Source: an uncultured Comamonadaceae bacterium
Lineage (GTDB): Bacteria > Pseudomonadota > Gammaproteobacteria > Burkholderiales > Burkholderiaceae_C
Assembly: GCA_937871735.1 (NCBI GenBank)
Contig: CALMOI010000151.1
Location: 1 to 7,826 of the forward strand
Reading direction: 5' to 3'
DNA length: 7,826 nt
The notes under the pieces were generated by a model. It made no database searches. It saw only the letters and a list, made by a program, of their open reading frames with translations, and had not been told where the DNA came from. Both the position numbers and the translations under genes were made by a program. Each line of letters opens with the position of its first letter. Position 1 is the first letter of the stretch. Of the stretch, positions 1 through 5,983 are shown in pieces.

Positions 1-2917
1 TCACCGAGTTGCGCTGGATCATGCCCATCAGCGCAATCACCCCCAGCAGCGCCACGAAGCCAAAGGGTCGGCCCAAGGCCAGCAACGCCCCAGCCACGCC
101 CGCAATGCCCAGCGGCCCGGTCAAGAAGACCAGCATGGCACGGCTGAAACTTTGCAGTTGCAGCATCAGCAGCGTGAAGGTCAAGAACAGCATCACTGGC
201 ATACCCGCAGCAATCGAGCTAGAACCTTTGGAGCTTTCTTCAACCGCACCGGCCACTTCGATGCGGTAGTTGCTTTGGCCTTGCGCCGCCCAGCGCGCGG
301 CCAAAGCATTGAGCTGGGGTTGCAACTCAGCCGTCACCGTTGCGCCTTGCAGGCCTTCAATGATGTCGCCTTGCACCGTGATGGCGTAGCTGCGGCCTTC
401 GCGCCACATCACGCCCGGCTCCCAGTTCAGCACCGGCTTGGCGATTTGCGTGAGCGGAATCGACTTGCCCGAGGCCGTCGGCAAATAGGCGTTGCCAATG
501 TCGGTGATGGCATCGCGCTCGTCCAGCGGCTGGCGCAGCACGATATCGATCAGCTTGTCGCCTTCGCGGAACTGGCCGATGTTGCTGCCTTCCAGCATGA
601 TCTTGGCCGCTTGGGCGATGGCTTGACTGCTCACGCCCAAGGCACGCGCCTTGGCTTGATCGACTTCGAGGCGAATCACCTTCACCGACTCGTTCCAGTT
701 GTCGTTCACGCCGCGCATGTGGTCGTTGGCGCGCAAGATGGCTTTGACCTCGTCGGCGCGTTCACGCAGCACCTGCGGGTCGGTGCCCACCACGCGAAAC
801 TGCACCGGGTACGGCACGGGCGGGCCGCTGGGCAGCAGCTTGACACGGCCCCGCGCTTCAGGGAATTCCTGGGCCAGCAGGGTGTCAAATTTGAGGCGCA
901 AGGTTTCGCGGGTTTTCAAGTCCTGCGGCACCACGATGAACTGCGTCACGTTGGTTTGCGGGAACACTTGGTCGAGCGGCAGATAAAAACGCGGCACGCC
1001 CGAGCCCACCCATTCGCTGACCGTGACCACGCCGGGCTCAGCCATCAAACGCGCTTCCACCCGCTTGGTGACTTCTTGGTTGGCGGCAAACGACGTGCCT
1101 TCAGGGAACCACAAATCCACCAAAATTTCGGGGCGGCTGGAGTCCGGGAAGAACTGCTGCTGCACCCGGCCCATGCCGAAAATGCCGAGCGCGAACACCA
1201 AAATCGTCACACCGATGGTGATCCAGCGGTACTGCACGCAGGCATTCACCAATTTGCGAAAGCCGGTGTAGAACGGGGTGTCGAACATCTCGTGCGGCTC
1301 ATCTTCGTGCGAATGGCCTGCGGCTTGGGCGGCCACCACATGCGGCGGCGGCTTCAGCAGCAGCGTGCCCAAGTACGGCACAAAGTACACCGAGACGATC
1401 CAGCTCAGCACCAGCGCCACCACCGTCACCGCAAAGATTGCGTAGGTGTATTCGCCCACGGTGGACTTGGCCATGCCAATCGGCAAAAAGCCCGCAGCGG
1501 TGATCAAGGTGCCGGTGAGCATGGGCATGGCCGTCAGCTCATAGGCGAAGGTGGCGGAGCGCACTTTGTCGTAGCCCTCTTCCATTTTGCGCACCATCAT
1601 TTCGACGGCAATGATGGCGTCGTCCACCAGCAAACCCAGCGCAATGATCAGCGAACCCAGCGAGATTTTGTGCAAGCCTATGCCCAAGTACTGCATGCAC
1701 AAAAACGTCACCGCCAACACCAGCGGAATGGTGATGCCCACCACCAAGCCGGGCCGCATGTCCAGCGTCCAGCGCCGCCACAGCGGGTTGTTGCCGGGGC
1801 GCTTGTGCAGCCCCAAGCTCAGGAAACTCACCGCCAGCACGATGCCCACGGCCTCGATCAGCACGTGAATGAACTCGCCTACCGAGGTCGTCACCGCCTT
1901 GGGCTGGTCTTGCATTTGCACCAGCTTCACGCCCAGCGGCAATTGCTTTTCGATGCGCTCGGAAGCCGTTTTCAGGGCGTGGCCCAGCGCCACGATATCG
2001 CCGCCCTTGGTCATGGACACACCCAGCGCGATCACTTCTTTGCCCTGATGGCGCACCTTGACAGTGGCCGGTTCGACCAAACCGCGCTTGACTTCAGCAA
2101 TGTCCGACAGCCGCAATTGCTGGCCCGACGCACCGCGTATCGGCATGGCCTTGAGGTCTTCAATCGCGTTGAACTGACCGGCCACGCGCACTTGCACCGC
2201 GTCCAGCGGCGTTTGCACCGCGCCTGCTGATTCGATGGCGTTTTGCTGGCCCAACTGGCTCAGCACGCTGTTCATGTCCAGCCCCAGTTGAGCCACGCGC
2301 TTTTGCGAGACTTCCACGTAGAGCTTTTCGTCTTGCTGGCCGAACAAATCAACCTTGGCCACATCGGGCACGCGCAGCAGTTGCTGGCGCACATCGTCGG
2401 CAAAGGTTTTGAGTTCGGCGTAGTTGAAGCCGTCAGACTCCAGCGCGTAGATCACGCCAAACACATCGCCGAACTCGTCATTGAAGAACGGGCCTTGCAC
2501 ATTCGACGGCAAGGTGTAGCGCATGTCGCCGATCTTTTTGCGCACCGAGTACCAGACGTTGGGCACGTCCGACGGTTTCGACGAATCTTTGATCTGGAAA
2601 ATGATGAGCGATTCGCCGGGCTTGGAGTAGCTGCGAATCTTGTCGGCGTAAGGCACTTCTTGCAGCGTGCGTTCGAGCTTGTCGGTGACTTGCTCGGCCA
2701 TTTGCTGCGCGGTGGCACCAGGCCAGTAAGAGCGCACCACCATCGCCCGGAAGGTGAAGGGCGGATCTTCGTCTTGGCCGAGTTGGAAATAGGCGGCAAT
2801 GCCCAACAGCATCAGCACCACCATCAGGTAGCGGGTCAGCGCGGCATGTTCCAGCGCCCAGCGCGACAGGTTGAAGCTGGCGCGGGGTTGAACTTGGGTG
2901 TCGTCTTGCAACTTCAT
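1..2917 (-). CDS. RND efflux pump, inner-membrane permease (AcrB/HAE1 family), C-terminus cut by window edge
   Basis: This is the proton-driven inner-membrane pump of a tripartite efflux system. Such pumps normally work as trimers and pass substrates to an outer-membrane channel through the adaptor encoded upstream. 972 codons are visible. Family members are usually about 1,020-1,080 residues, so only the last part of the final helices is missing. The N-terminus (MKLQDDTQVQPRASFNLSRW) leads into TM1 at about residues 27-46, then LGQDEDPPFTF, typical of the family. The proton-relay motif GLLVDDAI in TM4 carries Asp432 and Asp433, matching AcrB Asp407/Asp408. Large periplasmic porter loops follow TM1 and TM7. 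The visible end, GMIQRNSV, is the TM10 motif, with Arg969 where AcrB has Lys940. A basic insert lies between TM2 and TM3 (about 371-386) and a His/Glu-rich linker after TM6 (535-543). The ATG at 2917 is six bases after the adaptor stop, so translation is probably coupled. Substrate cannot be read from the sequence; a drug/solvent (HAE1) pump is likelier than a metal (HME) pump. Confidence 0.95.
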   Translation of the reverse strand, partial: MKLQDDTQVQPRASFNLSRWALEHAALTRYLMVVLMLLGIAAYFQLGQDEDPPFTFRAMVVRSYWPGATAQQMAEQVTDKLERTLQEVPYADKIRSYSKPGESLIIFQIKDSSKPSDVPNVWYSVRKKIGDMRYTLPSNVQGPFFNDEFGDVFGVIYALESDGFNYAELKTFADDVRQQLLRVPDVAKVDLFGQQDEKLYVEVSQKRVAQLGLDMNSVLSQLGQQNAIESAGAVQTPLDAVQVRVAGQFNAIEDLKAMPIRGASGQQLRLSDIAEVKRGLVEPATVKVRHQGKEVIALGVSMTKGGDIVALGHALKTASERIEKQLPLGVKLVQMQDQPKAVTTSVGEFIHVLIEAVGIVLAVSFLSLGLHKRPGNNPLWRRWTLDMRPGLVVGITIPLVLAVTFLCMQYLGIGLHKISLGSLIIALGLLVDDAIIAVEMMVRKMEEGYDKVRSATFAYELTAMPMLTGTLITAAGFLPIGMAKSTVGEYTYAIFAVTVVALVLSWIVSVYFVPYLGTLLLKPPPHVVAAQAAGHSHEDEPHEMFDTPFYTGFRKLVNACVQYRWITIGVTILVFALGIFGMGRVQQQFFPDSSRPEILVDLWFPEGTSFAANQEVTKRVEARLMAEPGVVTVSEWVGSGVPRFYLPLDQVFPQTNVTQFIVVPQDLKTRETLRLKFDTLLAQEFPEARGRVKLLPSGPPVPYPVQFRVVGTDPQVLRERADEVKAILRANDHMRGVNDNWNESVKVIRLEVDQAKARALGVSSQAIAQAAKIMLEGSNIGQFREGDKLIDIVLRQPLDERDAITDIGNAYLPTASGKSIPLTQIAKPVLNWEPGVMWREGRSYAITVQGDIIEGLQGATVTAELQPQLNALAARWAAQGQSNYRIEVAGAVEESSKGSSSIAAGMPVMLFLTFTLLMLQLQSFSRAMLVFLTGPLGIAGVAGALLALGRPFGFVALLGVIALMGMIQRNSV

Positions 2918-2923
2918 GGCGGC

Positions 2924-4099
2924 TTACCGGGCAGCAGGAGTGGCAACAGATGCGGCAGCGGATGCAGCGCTGGCGACTGGCGCCGGAGCCGAAGCCGGAT
3001 TGGCGCGGTAGATGGTCACTTTCTGGCCGGGCGAGAGCACATGCACGCCCGCCGACACCACCAGTTGACCCGGTTGCAGTCCGGCGGCCACCACGGCATC
3101 GTTACCGTCTGCGGTGGCAATTTGCACCGGCTGCGAGCGCACCGTCATGCTGGCGGGGTCAAGCACCCACACCGCCGTGCCTTTGCCTTCTTGACGCAGC
3201 GCGCTGGTCGGCAGTTTGATGACTTGCGGCAAGCCAGTAGCAGGCGCTTGCGGCAGCACATAAGCCGTCGCACCCAGCGGCAAGGCAGCTTGCGCAGGCA
3301 GCGTCACCTTCACGGCAAAAGTGCGCGTCACCGGATCGGCGCTGGCGGCCACTTCACGCACCGTGGCGTTGAAGCGTTCTGCGCCGCCCGACCAAGGCCG
3401 CACCACCACGCCCGCGCCCACGGGCAGGCTGGGCAGCTTGTCTTCAGGCAGGGCGAACACCACGTCGCGTGCGCCGTCTTGGGCGATACGCACCACGGGC
3501 GTGCCCGCCGTCACCACCTGACCGGCTTCGGCCATCACACCCGTGACCACGCCCGACACATCGGCCAACAACTGGGTGTAGCCAGTTTGGTTGCCCTGCC
3601 CGGCCAGTTGCGCCTGCGCTTGCTCCAGCGTGGCTTGCGCGGCGCGCAGCGTGGTGTCGCGGCGCTCTAACTCAGCACCGCTGATGAAGTTCTGCTCTTT
3701 CAACGATTGGTAGCGCTTGAAGTCAGCTGCCGCCAAATCACGCTGCGTGGCCGCTGCCGTCACTTGGGCGCGGGCTGCATCGGCGGCGAGCTGGTAGTCA
3801 CGCGGATCCAACTGCGCCAGCAACTGCCCGGCTTGCACGCGCTGGCCCAGCTCCACCACGCGGCGCGTGATCTTGCCCGCCACGCGAAAGCCCAATTGCG
3901 ACTCCACGCGCGCCTTGACCTCGCCCGAATACTCGCGGCCTGAGGTGACATCGCTGGCACCGACCTGAATCACCTTCACGGCGCGCACCGGTTCTTCGGG
4001 CGCAGCCGCTGGACTGCAAGCGGCCAGCATCAGCACAGCCCCGGCCACCGGCCCCCAAGCCAACGCACGGCGTGAAAATTGCGAAAAATGAAGCTTCAT
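2924..4099 (-). CDS. RND efflux periplasmic adaptor lipoprotein (HlyD/AcrA membrane-fusion family)
   Basis: This 391-residue adaptor should bridge the RND pump to an outer-membrane channel. The N-terminus has a lipoprotein signal: a hydrophobic stretch at 12-27, then the lipobox L25-A26-A27-C28, predicting a lipid-anchored protein with Cys28 as its mature first residue. Domains in order: first lipoyl half around 66-98 (QLGFRVAGKITRRV, then GQRVQAGQLLAQLDPRDY), an alpha-helical hairpin rich in Ala/Gln/Arg at about 99-168, second lipoyl half around 175-205 (ADVSGVVTGVMAEAGQVVTAG), a beta-barrel domain to about 285, and a membrane-proximal domain to about 365. The last 25 residues (367-391) are almost only Ala, Ser, Pro and Val, a low-complexity tail. 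Length and order fit the AcrA/MexA family. The ATG at 4099 is preceded by GGGTGGG, a usable though imperfect ribosome site, and only this start keeps the signal peptide. It is the first gene of the pump operon. SRRAL at 9-13 resembles a Tat motif, but Sec export is normal for this family. Confidence 0.95.
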   Translation of the reverse strand: MKLHFSQFSRRALAWGPVAGAVLMLAACSPAAAPEEPVRAVKVIQVGASDVTSGREYSGEVKARVESQLGFRVAGKITRRVVELGQRVQAGQLLAQLDPRDYQLAADAARAQVTAAATQRDLAAADFKRYQSLKEQNFISGAELERRDTTLRAAQATLEQAQAQLAGQGNQTGYTQLLADVSGVVTGVMAEAGQVVTAGTPVVRIAQDGARDVVFALPEDKLPSLPVGAGVVVRPWSGGAERFNATVREVAASADPVTRTFAVKVTLPAQAALPLGATAYVLPQAPATGLPQVIKLPTSALRQEGKGTAVWVLDPASMTVRSQPVQIATADGNDAVVAAGLQPGQLVVSAGVHVLSPGQKVTIYRANPASAPAPVASAASAAASVATPAAR

Positions 4100-4129
4100 G
4101 ACCCACCCGGATAGATAAAATTTGGACAG

Positions 4130-4151
4130 TTAATGACCGATTGGTTAGTAA
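4130..4151. promoter_or_regulatory. Imperfect 22-bp palindrome, probable repressor operator
   Basis: The two half-sites, both read inward, are TTAATGACCGA and TTACTAACCAA. They match at 8 of 11 positions around a centre between 4140 and 4141, with a conserved ACC/GGT core. The palindrome touches the -10 box of the efflux promoter and covers its predicted start point, so a protein bound here would block RNA polymerase. Local TetR-family repressors (AcrR, MexZ and relatives) commonly control RND operons through sites of this size and layout. No TetR gene lies in the window, so the regulator is unknown. The site also lies upstream of hpnC and could affect it. Confidence 0.55.
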
Positions 4152-4178
4152 TTTAGGGTAAATCCTGACCTCTGTCAA
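4150..4178 (-). promoter_or_regulatory. Sigma-70-type promoter of the efflux operon
   Basis: Read on the minus strand, a perfect -35 box TTGACA (4173-4178) is followed by a 17-base spacer and the -10 box TAAATT (4150-4155, four of six consensus bases). Transcription should start near 4143, giving an untranslated leader of about 44 bases before the adaptor ATG at 4099. Consensus match and ideal spacing are seen directly. Activity and exact start point are inferred. Confidence 0.72.
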
Positions 4179-4217
4179 GCGACAATCCGGCGCATCCCCG
4201 CCTGCTCGGCACGCCCT

Positions 4218-4244
4218 GCGGCTGCATCTGCGCACCGCTTTTTT
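4218..4244 (+). terminator. T-tailed hairpin in the hpnC leader (terminator- or attenuator-like)
   Basis: On the plus strand GCGG-c-TGC (4218-4225) pairs with GCA-CCGC (4232-4238). This gives a seven-pair stem with one bulged C and a six-base loop, followed at once by six T (4239-4244) and, after four bases, another five T. This is the form of a Rho-independent terminator. It lies 22 bases before the hpnC ATG, with no plus-strand gene upstream to terminate. It could attenuate transcripts started in the shared intergenic region, or be chance in GC-rich DNA. The stem is short, so confidence is low. Confidence 0.35.
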
Positions 4245-4266
4245 CGACTTTTTGCGCCGCCCGCTT

Positions 4267-5130
4267 ATGCCCTCCGCACCGCTGCCCACCACTGCCGCCC
4301 CCGTCACGCACTACGAAAACTTCCCGGTTGCCTCGTGGCTGTGCCCGCCTCGGCTGCGCCCGCCGATTGCCGCCATCTACGCCTTCGCTCGCACCGCTGA
4401 CGACATCGCCGACGAAGGCGATGCCACACCCGACCAGCGCTTGGCCGAGCTGAGCGCCTTCCGCGCCGACTTGCAAGCCGTCGGCAACGGCCTCGCGCCC
4501 TCGCCGCGCTGGCCCGAGGTGTTTGGCCCGTTGGCCTACGCCATCCAGCAATTCGCGCTGCCGGTGCCGCTGCTGGACGACTTGCTCAGCGCCTTCATGC
4601 AAGACATAGCGCAAACCCGTGACCGCGCCGGTTACGCCGACCGCCCCGCGCTGCTGGACTACTGCCGCCGCTCGGCCAACCCGGTGGGCCGCTTGCTGCT
4701 GCATTTGTACGGCGTGACCGCCAGTGTCGCGCTGGTGCGCAGCGACGCGATTTGCTCGGCGCTGCAACTCATCAACTTCTGGCAAGACCTGAGCGTGGAC
4801 TTGCCGCGCCACCGCTACTACCTGCCGCAAGATGCGTGCGCTGCGGCGAGCCTCGCGCACGACGCGCCAGTTGACAGCCCCATCGCCCGGCGCTTGATTG
4901 CCTCGCAAGTCGATTGGGCCGAAGCCCTGATGCGCCAAGGCGCGCCGCTGGTGCATGAAGTGCAAGCCCGTGCGGGCTGGCGTGCTGGGTGGGAGCTGCG
5001 GCTGGTGGTGCAAGGCGGACTGCGCATCATCGACAAAATCCGAGCGCTCGATCACGGCACCTTGCGCACGCGCCCCAAGCTGCACGCCGCCGATGCGCTG
5101 GTGCTGCTGTGGCGTGCGCTGTGGATGTGA
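4267..5130 (+). CDS. hpnC: Hydroxysqualene synthase HpnC
   Basis: HpnC converts presqualene diphosphate to hydroxysqualene, the second step of the HpnCDE route from farnesyl diphosphate to squalene for hopanoids. The 287-residue product belongs to the trans-isoprenyl diphosphate synthase (squalene/phytoene synthase) fold. Near the N-terminus it has HYENFPVAS (15-23), a signature of HpnC. The first Asp-rich motif is DDIADE (Asp45, Asp46, Asp49) and the second is NFWQDLSVD (Asp174, Asp178), followed by LPRHRYYLP. Both motifs bind diphosphate through magnesium in this family, and both are intact. The reading frame also allows a TTG start at 4252, adding five residues (MRRPL). I chose the ATG at 4267 because the extra residues are unconserved-looking and the TTG lies in a T tract. 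Neither start has a clear Shine-Dalgarno sequence. It is the first gene of the hpnCDE operon, divergent from the efflux operon and 12 bases before hpnD. It is a distant paralogue of hpnD. Confidence 0.92.
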   Translation: MPSAPLPTTAAPVTHYENFPVASWLCPPRLRPPIAAIYAFARTADDIADEGDATPDQRLAELSAFRADLQAVGNGLAPSPRWPEVFGPLAYAIQQFALPVPLLDDLLSAFMQDIAQTRDRAGYADRPALLDYCRRSANPVGRLLLHLYGVTASVALVRSDAICSALQLINFWQDLSVDLPRHRYYLPQDACAAASLAHDAPVDSPIARRLIASQVDWAEALMRQGAPLVHEVQARAGWRAGWELRLVVQGGLRIIDKIRALDHGTLRTRPKLHAADALVLLWRALWM

Positions 5131-5142
5131 CAATCGCACCCC

Positions 5143-5982
5143 ATGACTCCGCAAGACTACGTTCAACAAAAAGCCGCCGCCTCGGGCAGCAGCTTTTACT
5201 ACGCCTTTTTGTTCCTGCCTCCGCCCCGGCGCGCGGCCATCACGGCGTTTTACGCCTTCTGCCGCGAGGTGGACGATGTGGTGGACGAAGTCTCCGACCC
5301 CGGCGTGGCCCACACCAAACTGGCGTGGTGGCAGTCTGAAGTACACAAAGCCTTCGCAGGCACGGCCACGCATCCGGCGCTGCAAGCCCTGCTGCCGCAC
5401 TGCCCGGTTTACGGCATTGAAGAGCGCCACCTGCAAGCCGTGATCGAAGGCTGCCAAATGGACTTGGAGCAAACCCGCTACCTCGACTTTCCCGGCTTGG
5501 AGCGTTACTGCCACTTGGTGGCGGGCATCGTCGGCGAAGTGTCGGCGCGCATTTTTGGTCAAACCGACCCGGCCACCACGGCTTACGCGCACAAGCTGGG
5601 TTTGGCCTTCCAGCTCACCAACATCATCCGCGACGTGGGCGAAGACGGGATGCGGGGCCGCATCTACCTGCCCATCAACGAGCTGCAACAGCACGACGTG
5701 AAGGCGCATGAGCTGCTCAAGCGCCAGTACTCCGACCGCTTCACCGCGCTGATGAAGTTCCAGGCCGACCGCGCCCACCGCCTCTACGACGAAGCCTTGG
5801 CGCTGCTGCCCGATGTAGACCGACGCGCCCAAAAACCCGGCCTGATGATGGCCAGCATCTACCGCACGCTGCTGCGCGAAATTGAGCACGACAACTTCCA
5901 AGTGCTGCACCAGCGCATCGCCCTCACGCCCGTGCGCAAGCTCTGGCTGGCGTGGAAGATGCAGGCGCTGGGCCGGTTCTGA
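5143..5982 (+). CDS. hpnD: Presqualene diphosphate synthase HpnD
   Basis: HpnD joins two farnesyl diphosphates head-to-head into presqualene diphosphate, the first committed step toward squalene, in the cytoplasm or at the membrane surface. The 279-residue protein has the usual length and the all-helical squalene/phytoene synthase fold. Visible signatures: SGSSFYYAFLFLP (14-26), typical of HpnD; first Asp-rich motif REVDDVVDE (Asp44, Asp45, Asp48); CQMDLEQTRY in the middle, part of the conserved substrate region; and second Asp-rich motif NIIRDVGED (Asp164, Asp168), followed by GRIYLP. All catalytic Asp residues are present. The ATG at 5143 is the first in frame and gives the conserved N-terminus directly, although no strong ribosome site precedes it, so coupling with hpnC is possible. 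It lies 12 bases after hpnC and one base before hpnE. Phytoene synthase (CrtB) is the main alternative, but the HpnC and HpnE neighbours make HpnD much more likely. Confidence 0.94.
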   Translation: MTPQDYVQQKAAASGSSFYYAFLFLPPPRRAAITAFYAFCREVDDVVDEVSDPGVAHTKLAWWQSEVHKAFAGTATHPALQALLPHCPVYGIEERHLQAVIEGCQMDLEQTRYLDFPGLERYCHLVAGIVGEVSARIFGQTDPATTAYAHKLGLAFQLTNIIRDVGEDGMRGRIYLPINELQQHDVKAHELLKRQYSDRFTALMKFQADRAHRLYDEALALLPDVDRRAQKPGLMMASIYRTLLREIEHDNFQVLHQRIALTPVRKLWLAWKMQALGRF

Positions 5983-5983
5983 G

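Noticed and set aside
152..2230. A 692-codon open frame on the plus strand, opposite the RND pump
   Set aside because: The encoded sequence is rich in His, Arg, Gln and Ala with no recognisable domain, and it lies fully opposite a clear pump gene. GC-rich codon use removes stops from this antisense frame. A similar 475-codon frame at 2243-3670 spans the pump-adaptor junction and is rejected for the same reason.
1..2917. The RND pump as the hopanoid transporter HpnN, given the neighbouring hpn genes
   Set aside because: HpnN belongs to the MMPL branch and has no partner adaptor. This protein has AcrB-type motifs, AcrB-like length and a HlyD-family adaptor in the same operon.
5143..5982. Phytoene synthase (carotenoid) reading of this gene
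   Set aside because: Its adjacency to hpnC and hpnE and the HpnD-type N-terminus favour presqualene diphosphate synthase; no carotenoid genes are in view.
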